This document shows positions 40,598 through 47,229 of a stretch of DNA of 47,229 bases, in pieces. The notes beneath the pieces are model-generated. The model did not search any database and was not told the origin of the DNA. It saw only the letters and a program-made list of their open reading frames with translations. Numbering within the stretch: the first letter of the stretch is position 1; every line of letters starts with the position of its first letter. A program made the position numbers and the translations under genes. Source of the stretch: Thermococcus sp. (lineage in GTDB: Archaea; Methanobacteriota_B; Thermococci; Thermococcales; Thermococcaceae); assembly GCF_015521605.1 (NCBI RefSeq), contig NZ_WANV01000032.1, forward strand, positions 1 to 47,229, given 5' to 3'.

Positions 40598-41881
40598 ATG
40601 ATTGCCAAAGAGGTGCTGGCATCCGTTGAGGTAATTCCAGACCCCTATATAAAATCTGCAACATATGCTAAAATTGGTGAGAGATTAGCCAAGGCCAGGA
40701 ACAACCTGTACAGAACCGCATTTCTCCGTGCCGTTGAGACCGCCAAGGAGATAGAGGATCCCGTGACGATGTTCCGCGCCCTGCTGTCCGTTGGTTATTC
40801 CATGGGGAAAGCAGGACTTAAATCGGCGAAAAGGATATATCTGGGGGTTCTGGAGGACTCCAAGATACTTCCAGCGCCCCAGCGGGACATGCTCATGCAG
40901 AGCGCCGCGGCGTACATGCTGGCCCTTGGAGATGTAAACGAAGCCATAACCTATGCCTTGGAGATAGAGAACCGCGGGGCCAGGAACGAGATGCTTCTCC
41001 AAATCCTCCGCACGAACACACGCATGATCGGAAAGGAGCGCCTGAAGGTGGCCTACAGGCTCAGGAAGAGCAAGCTCATTGTGGACTACATCGACTCCGA
41101 GCCCCACCGCTCCAAGGCAATGCTGGAGCTTATAAAGGCCTACCTCTTCCTGGAGAGCTACGAAAACGCCATATCTCTCCTCAGAGAAATAGGCATCAGG
41201 GACTGGGCCAGACAGGCCTTTAAGGAAGTTGCCTTCTACCTGAAGGAAAAGGAGGTTCTCGGGCACTACATAGACACGCTTGAGGCAGTGGCCAACGACC
41301 TCATAGAGAAGTTTGGAAATGACTTCACGGTGGAGCTTGCTTTTGTCTTTGCCCTCAGCGGTGAAGGCACGCCTGCCCTCGACCTTATCAGGCGTCTCGA
41401 CAACAGGGAGACAATACTGGTGGAGATGGCCCTGGAGCTCCTTGAGAGGGATCATGACGTTCTCCCGAACTTCATCTCGGCCATGAACGAGGAGGAGGTG
41501 GCCCTTGCCGGAAAGGCCGTGATGAACAAAATCCTTGAGAAGCCCGAAAAAGGCAGCTGGGCAATTGTACGGGCCATAGGGAACGGCACAACCAGTGAGG
41601 AAGTCTGGGCTAAAATCGCCCGCTACTACGTTATCAGGGGCGAGCTGGAGGGGGCAATGAAGATAGGGAACCTGATTCGGAATGAGCGGTTACGTTCGAT
41701 AATAATGGCCGATGTCGCCCACCACCTCGTTAAGAGGGGGGAGGTCGAGAAGGCTATAGACGCTGCGCTTGAAGTCAGAAACCCGAGGTTCTCCTCGATT
41801 CTCGTCTCGGAGATACTCATTAAGGCCCTGGAACAGGAGCTTCCGGGGAGGGTCAGGTCATGGAACGGCTCAAGGCACTGA
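40598..41881 (+). CDS. Helical-repeat protein of unknown function
   Basis: This 427-residue soluble protein consists almost wholly of alternating helices. Repeating units of about 33 residues occur (for example RSKAMLELIKAYLFLESYENAISLLREIGIRDWARQAF, then ERLRSIIMADVAHHLVKRGEVEKAIDAALEVRNPRFSS), as in TPR or SEL-type solenoids. I recognise no enzyme motif. It probably binds a partner protein. GGGGGATATG precedes the ATG. The gene overlaps the next by 22 nt, suggesting a functional pair. Confidence 0.75.
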   Translation: MIAKEVLASVEVIPDPYIKSATYAKIGERLAKARNNLYRTAFLRAVETAKEIEDPVTMFRALLSVGYSMGKAGLKSAKRIYLGVLEDSKILPAPQRDMLMQSAAAYMLALGDVNEAITYALEIENRGARNEMLLQILRTNTRMIGKERLKVAYRLRKSKLIVDYIDSEPHRSKAMLELIKAYLFLESYENAISLLREIGIRDWARQAFKEVAFYLKEKEVLGHYIDTLEAVANDLIEKFGNDFTVELAFVFALSGEGTPALDLIRRLDNRETILVEMALELLERDHDVLPNFISAMNEEEVALAGKAVMNKILEKPEKGSWAIVRAIGNGTTSEEVWAKIARYYVIRGELEGAMKIGNLIRNERLRSIIMADVAHHLVKRGEVEKAIDAALEVRNPRFSSILVSEILIKALEQELPGRVRSWNGSRH

Positions 41882-42153
41882 TAGGCAGAAAAGAGAACCG
41901 GGTCGATTTCGTCAGTTACCTCATCACCATCCTTCTGACGAACAAGGAACTGTACTCCGATGAGGTGCTCTTCAGAGACGCGGTTGAAGAGATATACAGA
42001 ACCCTCCGCACGGAGGTCTTGGAGAAGAACAGAAAAGACCTCATAGATGCGTATGAAACAGCCGTTCTCCTCAGAGTCACTGTTTCCGGTTCCCTGGACT
42101 CCCCGGACAAACTTCTGCTGGAAATCAAGAAAAACCTCACCAGGTGGGGCTGA
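41860..42153 (+). CDS. Small helical protein of unknown function
   Basis: This 97-residue soluble, probably all-alpha protein (LKALIGRKENRVDFVSYLITILLTNKELYSDEVLFRDAVEEIYRTLRTEVLE) has no known motif. It starts inside the end of the helical-repeat gene (22 nt) with GGGGAGGGTCAGGTC before its ATG. Its stop overlaps the YjbQ start (TGATG). The three genes form one operon, so it may be a partner of the helical-repeat protein. Confidence 0.7.
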   Translation: MERLKALIGRKENRVDFVSYLITILLTNKELYSDEVLFRDAVEEIYRTLRTEVLEKNRKDLIDAYETAVLLRVTVSGSLDSPDKLLLEIKKNLTRWG

Positions 42154-42557
42154 TGCTGTTTGAGGTTAAGGTTCCTACGGAGGAGAAGTTTCAGATCGTT
42201 GACATAACCGACGAGATCCAGCACCTGGTGTGGAAGAGCGACGTTACCAGCGGCATCGCGGTCGTTTTTACCTCCCACACCACGACGGGACTGGTGATAA
42301 ACGAGAACGAGGGCGGATTGCTGGAGGACATTAGGGCAAAGATGAAGGAGCTTGTTCCCAGAGGAGCGGGTTATGTCCACGACCGCATAGACAGCAACGC
42401 CCACTCACACCTCAGGGCGGCCCTCTTTCTGAATCCCGAGGTCGTCGTCCCGATAGAGAACGGAGAGCTGCTCCTCGGAACCTGGCAGAGAATCCTCTTT
42501 ATCGAGCTTGACGGGCCGAGGCACAGGAAGGTTCTGGTGAAGATCTGCAGGTGCTAG
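42153..42557 (+). CDS. YjbQ-family protein (UPF0047)
   Basis: This 134-residue protein matches the YjbQ/UPF0047 family: VDITDEIQHLVWKSDVTSGIAVVFTSHTTTGLVINENEGGLLEDIRAKM and HDRIDSNAHSHLRAALFLNPEVVVPIENGELLLGTWQRILFIELDGPRHRKVLV. Known: some members have thiamin-phosphate synthase activity in vivo, but the general role is unsettled. AGGTGGGG sets the start at 42153; the frame opens three codons earlier at GTG. It is convergent with the GTPase gene, overlapping 4 nt. Confidence 0.92.
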   Translation: MLFEVKVPTEEKFQIVDITDEIQHLVWKSDVTSGIAVVFTSHTTTGLVINENEGGLLEDIRAKMKELVPRGAGYVHDRIDSNAHSHLRAALFLNPEVVVPIENGELLLGTWQRILFIELDGPRHRKVLVKICRC

Positions 42558-43111
42558 ACGTACTGGGCGTAATATGCCAGCCTCCTGATCAGCTCGTTGA
42601 ATCCCTCGTACGTGACCAGGGAGAGGGGTATCGCGTCCTGTTCAAGGCGCTTCTTTATTGTCCGCCTTATCTCTTCCACCCTCTCCGGTGGGACAAGGTC
42701 TATCTTGTTGATCACAACGATTATTGGCTTCTCGTAGCGGAACTTGAGCATGTGGTGGAGCTTTTCCATGCCCCTGTGCAGGCCGACGGTGGCGTCGACC
42801 ATATGGATGACTATATCCGAGGAGACTATCTCGTTGATTATCTCCCGGAACTTCTCCTCGCTCAGAACCTTGCCCCTCAGCTCCCTCTGGGGGTCAAAGA
42901 GACCGGCGGTGTCTATGAGCACGAACTCATCGGCTCCCCCGAGGGGGTTCTTCATGCTCTTCGGTATCTTGAGCTTTCCAAAGCGCCGTCTTATCGTCCC
43001 CTTGGTCGTTCCGGGGAGGTTCTCCACCTCCGATATTTTACCTCCTATGAGGGCGTTCATGAGCGTTGACTTGCCGACGTTCTCGGCACCTATAATCGCA
43101 ACCTTTATCAT
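42554..43111 (-). CDS. Era-like GTP-binding protein
   Basis: This 185-residue small GTPase has all the G motifs: GAENVGKST (G1, about 8-16), TT in the switch region (PGTTKGTIRRR), DTAG (G3), NKID (G4), and LVTYEG as a likely G5. The layout is that of the TrmE-Era-EngA group without an extra domain, so the partner (ribosome, RNA or protein) is not evident. The frame is open 22 codons upstream, but GGGGTGAGGGT precedes the ATG at about 43111. Divergent from the OB-like protein gene. Confidence 0.9.
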   Translation of the reverse strand: MIKVAIIGAENVGKSTLMNALIGGKISEVENLPGTTKGTIRRRFGKLKIPKSMKNPLGGADEFVLIDTAGLFDPQRELRGKVLSEEKFREIINEIVSSDIVIHMVDATVGLHRGMEKLHHMLKFRYEKPIIVVINKIDLVPPERVEEIRRTIKKRLEQDAIPLSLVTYEGFNELIRRLAYYAQYV

Positions 43112-43160
43112 ACCCTCACCCCACAGATATTTACAAGGCTGGCCTATAAAGGTGATGAGC

Positions 43161-43475
43161 ATGCCCAAGCGGGTCAAACTCGGTCATCATTATTATTACA
43201 TTGTTACGGTTGATGAGCTGAATTCCGGCGGTTTTCGCGGTAAGAACGTCGTCATCGAGGGCACCATAGAGGACAAACCCCTGGTGGAGTTCCTCCCCAT
43301 GGAGTTACCTGGTTACAGGACGACCTTTAAAGTTTCCGGCCTCAGGGTGGAGTTCTCGGGAAGCCCCTGCCTGGGGAAGGGCGAGTGGGTGAAGGTCTAT
43401 GGCAGATTCCTCGGTGACTGCATAATGGCCAGCGCCATCGAAACAGAGAAGGCCGTTTTCACGACGGAGGAGTGA
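43161..43475 (+). CDS. Small beta-rich (OB-like) protein of unknown function
   Basis: This 104-residue protein has repeated strands (HHYYYIVTVDELNSGGFRGKNVVIEGTIEDKPLVEFL, TTFKVSGLRVEFSGSPCLGKGEWVKVYGRFLGD) in the style of an OB fold that might bind nucleic acid; this is a guess from pattern. AAAGGTGATGAGC precedes the ATG at 43161. A longer frame from 42744 is only antisense to the GTPase. Its stop overlaps the GTG/ATG start region of the HD gene, so they are co-transcribed. Confidence 0.75.
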   Translation: MPKRVKLGHHYYYIVTVDELNSGGFRGKNVVIEGTIEDKPLVEFLPMELPGYRTTFKVSGLRVEFSGSPCLGKGEWVKVYGRFLGDCIMASAIETEKAVFTTEE

Positions 43476-43477
43476 AA

Positions 43478-44047
43478 ATGTCCCTTTTAGACCTTTTTAT
43501 CGAGGCAGGAAACCTGAAAAGACTCCCCAGAACCGGCTGGCTCCTCAGGGGCGTTTCAAGCCCGGAGAGCATAGCGGACCACAGCTACCGCGTCGCCCTC
43601 ATCACGCTCTTCCTGGCCGACGAGCTGAGGGCGAAGGGTATTGAGATAGACGCTGAACGGGCACTCAGGATAGCGGTTCTCCACGACCTCGCCGAGGCGA
43701 GGATCACCGACGTACCCCTAACGGCTCAGTACTACCTCGACAAGGGCAGGGCCGAGAAGAAGGCCGCGATGGAGCTTTTCATCAAGACATCGAATCCAAG
43801 GGAGTACTTCAGGCTCTGGCGCGAGTACGAGGAGGGATTGAGCCCCGAGGGCAGGCTCGTAAAGTTCGCCGACAAGCTGGAGATGCTGATTCAGGCACTC
43901 GAATACGAAAGGGCCGGCTTCAAAGACCTCGACGAGTTCTGGAGCGCCCTTGACTCCATCAGGGAGAGCGAGTTCTACGGACACTTCCGGGAGCTCGTTG
44001 AAGAGCTGGCTGAAATGAGAAAGGAACTGTCGCGGGCATCACGTTGA
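43478..44047 (+). CDS. HD-domain phosphohydrolase (5'-deoxynucleotidase-like)
   Basis: This 189-residue protein has the HD motif pattern in DHSYRVALITLFLADEL (first His), AVLHDLAEARITDVPL (HD pair) and VKFADKLEMLIQALEYE (late Asp), as in YfbR/HDDC2-type nucleotidases that dephosphorylate deoxynucleoside monophosphates. GGAGGAGTGA precedes the ATG at 43478; a GTG at 43472 is in frame. It overlaps the convergent TrmO-like gene by 9 nt. Confidence 0.9.
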   Translation: MSLLDLFIEAGNLKRLPRTGWLLRGVSSPESIADHSYRVALITLFLADELRAKGIEIDAERALRIAVLHDLAEARITDVPLTAQYYLDKGRAEKKAAMELFIKTSNPREYFRLWREYEEGLSPEGRLVKFADKLEMLIQALEYERAGFKDLDEFWSALDSIRESEFYGHFRELVEELAEMRKELSRASR

Positions 44048-44692
44048 GCCGTGATGCTGCCTCAGCTTATCCTTTATTTCCACAGGCAGGTTCTCGTACA
44101 CTTCCATCAGGGCTTCGAGGAGCTCCACCAGATCTTTTGCTGTCAGTGTCGTCGTCTTTGGCCCCAGCTCAAGAACCAGCGCCTCGTACTCCTCCGGAGG
44201 GACTTCCTCCAGCTCGTCGAGGTGCTCGTTTTTCCGCGGTATCAGGTTGACCTCCCCGACCTGCCTCGATGAGGGGATATCGAGTTCCCCCTCCGGAATC
44301 TGGGTTTCCCCCGGGCAGTCGAGCCTCTCCACGAGTATCTTGATGTCAACAACCGGCGTTCCGTCCATCGCGTCTATCCAGTCTATGTAGAGCCTGTTTC
44401 CCTCTATGCGGTTTATCCTCACCGCGTATATGGCCAGGGGGTTGGGCCTGACCGGCGAGCGCGTGGCGAAAACTCCCCTGAGAGGGTTCTCTGGGTTGTT
44501 GTAGGGATGAACCTTCAGAATGCTCCTCCTCTCCGGCCTGTCGCTGGCGTGAAACCAGAGGATCAGCTTTATCCAGTCGCCCTCGGCGAGGCCGTCCATC
44601 GCTTCCCTGAACTCGGGAAGGATTTCAATGAGGGTCTCTCCGTTCTTCCTCACGTAGCCGACGGGAACGAGTTTGAAGGGCTCGAAGTCCAT
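44039..44692 (-). CDS. TrmO/TsaA-like tRNA methyltransferase with C-terminal extension
   Basis: This 217-residue protein has the TsaA/TrmO domain in about residues 1-150: KLVPVGYVRK at the start, GDWIKLILWFHASDRPE, LRGVFATRSPVRPNPLAIYAVRI and GTPVVDIKIL. TrmO in bacteria methylates N6 of t6A37 in tRNA-Thr. About 70 residues at the C-terminus are an extra acidic helical part. GGAGGA precedes the ATG. The archaeal substrate is inferred from family. Confidence 0.85.
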   Translation of the reverse strand: MDFEPFKLVPVGYVRKNGETLIEILPEFREAMDGLAEGDWIKLILWFHASDRPERRSILKVHPYNNPENPLRGVFATRSPVRPNPLAIYAVRINRIEGNRLYIDWIDAMDGTPVVDIKILVERLDCPGETQIPEGELDIPSSRQVGEVNLIPRKNEHLDELEEVPPEEYEALVLELGPKTTTLTAKDLVELLEALMEVYENLPVEIKDKLRQHHGST

Positions 44693-44710
44693 TGCCGGTT
44701 CCTCCAGGTG

Positions 44711-44720
44711 AAAAGAAAAA
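44711..44720 (-). terminator. Possible oligo-T terminator after ahcY
   Basis: Minus-strand TTTTTCTTTT lies between the ahcY stop and the start of the TrmO-like gene, in the 37-nt gap. It could end the ahcY transcript. Confidence 0.35.
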
Positions 44721-44729
44721 TATTGGGAC

Positions 44730-45995
44730 TCAGGTCCCGTGCTCCCAGCTCTCCAGGTATTTCCTCTGCTCCTCCGTGAGCTCCTCGATCTTTATGCCCA
44801 TCGAGGCGAGCTTTATGCGGGCGACCATCTCGTCTATCTCCCTCGGGAGCACGTAGACCTTCGGTTCAAGCCTCTCGTGGTTGTTCCGTATGTATTCGGC
44901 CGCCTTTGCCTGCAGGGCGAAGCTCATGTCCATTATCTCCGCCGGGTGGCCGTCGGCCGCCGCGAGGTTCACCAGCCTGCCCTCGGCGAGCAGGTATAAC
45001 CGCCTTCCGTCCTTGAGCTTGTACTCGGTTATGTTCGGCCTGGGCTCGCTTATCTCGACCGCGAGCTCCTTGAGATCCGGCTTGCTTATCTCCACGTCGA
45101 AGTGGCCGGCGTTGGCGAGGATCACCCCGTCCTTCATGACCTCGAAGTGCTCCTTTCTTATACAGTTGATGTTACCGGTAGAGGTGACGAATATGTCGCC
45201 CACCCTCGCCGCTTCCATCATGTCCATGACCATGAATCCGTCCATCCTTGCCTCAAGCGCTCTAATCGGGTCAGTCTCCACCACTACCACCGTCGCACCG
45301 AGGCCCCTCGCACGCATCGCTATGCCCCTGCCGCACCAGCCGTAGCCAACAACAACGACGTTCTTACCGGCTATGAGGAGGTTCGTTGTCCTCAGGATTC
45401 CGTCCCACGTTGACTGGCCGGTTCCGTAGCGGTTGTCGAACAGGTATTTGGTGTAGCTGTCGTTCACAGCTATGATGGGGAACCTCAGCACGCCGTCCTT
45501 CTCCATCGCGCGGAGCCTTATCACGCCGGTCGTTGTCTCCTCACTCGCGCCCCAGACACCATCGACGAGCTCCTCTCTCTCCCGCATTAGGGTGCTTATC
45601 ATGTCAGCGCCGTCGTCTATGATGATGTTAGGTTCTATATCGAGCGCCCTGTGCATGAACTCGTAGTACTGCTCCCTGTCTTCCCCCCTTATTGCGTAAA
45701 CCTTGACCCCTGCCTTTGCCAGTGCCGCCACCACATCGTCCTGTGTCGAGAGCGGGTTGCTCGCCGCCGCCGAGACCTCCGCACCGGCGGCTTTGAGCGT
45801 AAGGAGCAGGAAGGCCGTCTTCATCTCAAGGTGGAGCGTTGTGGCTATCCTGACCCCCTTGAAGGGCTTCTTTCTCTCGAAGTCGGCCCTTATGTGCTGG
45901 AGAACCGGCATGAAGCGGGATACCCAGTCTATCTTTTTCTCTCCGCTTGGGGCGAGTGATATGTCCTTAACGCAGTAATCCTTCGTGCAGTCCAT
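44730..45995 (-). CDS. ahcY: S-adenosylhomocysteine hydrolase
   Basis: This 421-residue NAD-dependent enzyme splits S-adenosylhomocysteine (the product of SAM-dependent methylation) into homocysteine and adenosine. Visible motifs are [14 protein letters not shown] (substrate site), [39 protein letters not shown], the NAD-binding [21 protein letters not shown] and NAGHFDVEI. The frame is open 31 codons upstream, but GGTGATG is well placed for the ATG at 45995. The next ATG upstream (46001) is less well spaced. It is located near methyltransferase genes but has its own promoter. Confidence 0.96.
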   Translation of the reverse strand: MDCTKDYCVKDISLAPSGEKKIDWVSRFMPVLQHIRADFERKKPFKGVRIATTLHLEMKTAFLLLTLKAAGAEVSAAASNPLSTQDDVVAALAKAGVKVYAIRGEDREQYYEFMHRALDIEPNIIIDDGADMISTLMREREELVDGVWGASEETTTGVIRLRAMEKDGVLRFPIIAVNDSYTKYLFDNRYGTGQSTWDGILRTTNLLIAGKNVVVVGYGWCGRGIAMRARGLGATVVVVETDPIRALEARMDGFMVMDMMEAARVGDIFVTSTGNINCIRKEHFEVMKDGVILANAGHFDVEISKPDLKELAVEISEPRPNITEYKLKDGRRLYLLAEGRLVNLAAADGHPAEIMDMSFALQAKAAEYIRNNHERLEPKVYVLPREIDEMVARIKLASMGIKIEELTEEQRKYLESWEHGT

Positions 45996-46147
45996 ACTCA
46001 TCACCGGTGAAGCATTGGGGCTGTCCCTTAAAACCCTTGGGTTACCAATTTTGTGTCTTTGGAACATTTTCCTTTGATAGTCCCACAAAACTCAGCATAC
46101 TCAGAAAAGGTTTTTAGGTGGAAGTTGCTAGAAAGGTTGGTGTTCCC

Positions 46148-46717
46148 ATGATAGTCGACCTTTCGATGCCCCTCTCGGACGATACCCCCATCTATCCGGA
46201 TGACCCGCCGGTGAGCGTTAGGCTCTGGGCGGTTATCGAGAGGGACGGCTACTACATGAACGTTCTGAAGATGGGTGAGCACTCGGGGACACACGTTGAT
46301 GCTCCGGCGCACTTCATCCCCGGGGGGAAGACAATTGACGAGATGCCCCTGGACCGGTTCGTGGGAAGGGGCATGGTGGTGGACGTCAGGAACGGAAACG
46401 GCACGGTGCGCTTGGACGAGATTCCGGATGAGGGCTACTTTGACAGAGTGGTGCTGTTCCTAACCGGGGGAAGGGAGCTCTCGCCGGAGGTTGCGCTGTT
46501 TCTTGTTGCCGAGGGAGTTAAAGCCGTGGGCACCGACTCCATGAGCATAGGGGACGATGCCGTTCACAGAATATTCCTCAGTGAGGAGGTGCCCGTGTTT
46601 GAGAACCTGGTCAACCTGGAACTTCTCGCGGGCAGAGAGTTTACGTTCATGGCATTCCCCCTTAAGATCGAGGGCGGTTCGGGGAGTCCGGTGAGGGCTG
46701 TGGCATTTGTGGAGTAA
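46148..46717 (+). CDS. Cyclase-family hydrolase (kynurenine formamidase-like)
   Basis: This 189-residue metal-dependent hydrolase has the family motif HSGTHVDAPAHF (metal-binding His/Asp, about 40-51), followed by IDEMPLDRFVGRGMVVDV and AVGTDSMSIGDDAVHRIFL. Members hydrolyse formamides such as N-formylkynurenine or act as cyclases; the substrate here is unknown. GGTTGGTG precedes the ATG at 46148, though the frame opens with GTG at 46118. A TATA-like GTTTTTAG lies about 40 nt upstream. No tryptophan-pathway gene lies nearby to specify a role. Confidence 0.9.
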   Translation: MIVDLSMPLSDDTPIYPDDPPVSVRLWAVIERDGYYMNVLKMGEHSGTHVDAPAHFIPGGKTIDEMPLDRFVGRGMVVDVRNGNGTVRLDEIPDEGYFDRVVLFLTGGRELSPEVALFLVAEGVKAVGTDSMSIGDDAVHRIFLSEEVPVFENLVNLELLAGREFTFMAFPLKIEGGSGSPVRAVAFVE

Positions 46718-46894
46718 GATTCACGTTTGTTTTCTAATCCGGCTGCCGTTGACCCTTTGTGTGGCCGTTCCTCCCTATCTATCCGAGATTAAACGCAATT
46801 AAACGTTGTGAAACCTTCGTTAACGGTTAAAGAAGAAAAACCCTCTCTCAGAGCTTTTTTCTAAACAATCGGCAATATAAATAGACGATTTCGT
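46718..46894. other. Intergenic DNA between cyclase and secreted protein genes
   Basis: No protein gene is seen. It has T-rich runs after the cyclase stop and AT-rich DNA with a second TATA-like ATATAAAT at about 46875-46882, which may be an additional promoter. Confidence 0.4.
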
Positions 46895-46921
46895 GAAAAA
46901 AGCTTAAATATTGCTTTTTTC
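46895..46921. repeat. Perfect 9-bp inverted repeat around the promoter of the last gene
   Basis: GAAAAAAGC (46895-46903), loop TTAAATATT, then GCTTTTTTC (46913-46921). The CTTAAATA inside is the TATA box of the gene at 46947. A symmetric site over a TATA box suggests an operator, though AT-rich DNA makes chance symmetry easier. Confidence 0.45.
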
Positions 46922-46946
46922 ATAGAAACACACTGGGTGAAGTGCC

Positions 46947-47229
46947 ATGATGTGGAGAAAAGTGATGGCAATCCTCTTCGGGTTGCTGATTGTAGGAATG
47001 CCCCTGGCGTCCAAGGGCGTCAGCGCCGCCACCACCGTCACGGTGATCTTGGTGAGTGACAATGAGGCCGATTGCGCCATCGCTGAGTACCTGGCCAATG
47101 TGACTGGTGCGGTGATTGTCACAACCACGTGGGGTGCTTACGACCCGAACGTGACGGCGGAGATCATGAGTTACGCCCCAGATGAAGTGATAATCATCGG
47201 CGGGCCTGATGCGGTCGTTGAACAGTACG
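46947..47229 (+). CDS. Secreted protein with cell-wall-binding-2-like repeat (5' part)
   Basis: An ATG at 46947 with GGGTGA before it begins a frame that runs off the window end after 94 codons. Residues 1-26 are a signal peptide (MMWRKVMAILFGLLIVGMPLASKGVSA). The mature start (VTVILVSDNEADCAIAEYLANVTGAVIVTT, then APDEVIIIGGPDAVVEQY) has the form of the putative cell wall binding repeat 2, in which IIGGxxAV is typical. Known members are surface-exposed. The remaining domains lie outside the window. An inverted repeat surrounds its TATA box. Confidence 0.7.
   Translation, partial: MMWRKVMAILFGLLIVGMPLASKGVSAATTVTVILVSDNEADCAIAEYLANVTGAVIVTTTWGAYDPNVTAEIMSYAPDEVIIIGGPDAVVEQY

Noticed and set aside
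42744-43160. N-terminal extension of the OB-like protein
   Set aside because: The extension is antisense to the GTPase; the Shine-Dalgarno sequence lies before 43161.

Overview
The window looks like a chromosomal segment of a hyperthermophilic archaeon of the order Thermococcales, most likely Thermococcus. The reasons are BRE/TATA promoters, GGTG-type ribosome sites, a transcription factor B, an archaeal histone, a form III RuBisCO, Gar1, ribosomal protein S17e, a Phr-like heat-shock regulator and TrmB/TreT/MalK. From memory, the gene order from the PfkB kinase (4018) through gar1, tfb, phosphoesterase, histone and rbcL matches the T. kodakarensis region around TK2285-TK2290. I saw no rRNA, tRNA, insertion sequence or CRISPR array.

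Layout. 1-689: start of a lipoprotein gene (minus). 860-3094: two-gene ABC-2 type transporter. 3084-4872: minus-strand Mth938-like protein, Nudix hydrolase and a ribokinase-family kinase (probable myo-inositol 3-kinase). 4996-12254: housekeeping and information genes (gar1, tfb, phosphodiesterase, histone, rbcL, thymidine kinase, threonine synthase, phr, rps17e, DUF371) plus an unlisted 54-codon ORF at 11585-11749.

12251-25379 is the first sugar locus. A tight minus-strand operon treT-trmB-malK-isomerase-GH(GDE type)-GH130 is divergent from SBP-permease-permease-GH5-like-PfkB. The two halves share an intergenic region carrying two copies of a TrmB-type palindrome (TATACT-N3-AGTATA). The genes fit uptake of a glycoside (possibly manno-oligosaccharide), its cytoplasmic hydrolysis or phosphorolysis, isomerisation and phosphorylation. 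TreT could channel glucose to trehalose.

25358-35210 is the second sugar locus. A GT-A glycosyltransferase resembling glucosylglycerate-type synthases is divergent from two Gfo/Idh/MocA oxidoreductases. These are followed by SBP-permease-permease-ATPase, a second TrmB-family regulator and glycerate kinase. A different palindrome (AACCAYT-N3-AGTGGTT) precedes both promoters at nearly identical distance from the TATA box. Together this suggests a regulated system for a glycerate-containing glycoside that ends in 2-phosphoglycerate. I consider it the most novel content of the window.

35167-47229 is ordinary chromosome. It holds a membrane protein gene with a convincing +1 frameshift at a T5 run (35296-35300), a dolichol-kinase-like protein, a radical SAM protein, a YgjP-like metalloprotease, an NfeD-like protein, a CoA-binding protein, a THUMP/Trm-like methyltransferase, a helical-repeat protein, YjbQ, an Era-like GTPase, an HD phosphohydrolase, TrmO, S-adenosylhomocysteine hydrolase and a cyclase. 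It ends in the start of a secreted protein with a cell-wall-binding-2-like repeat.
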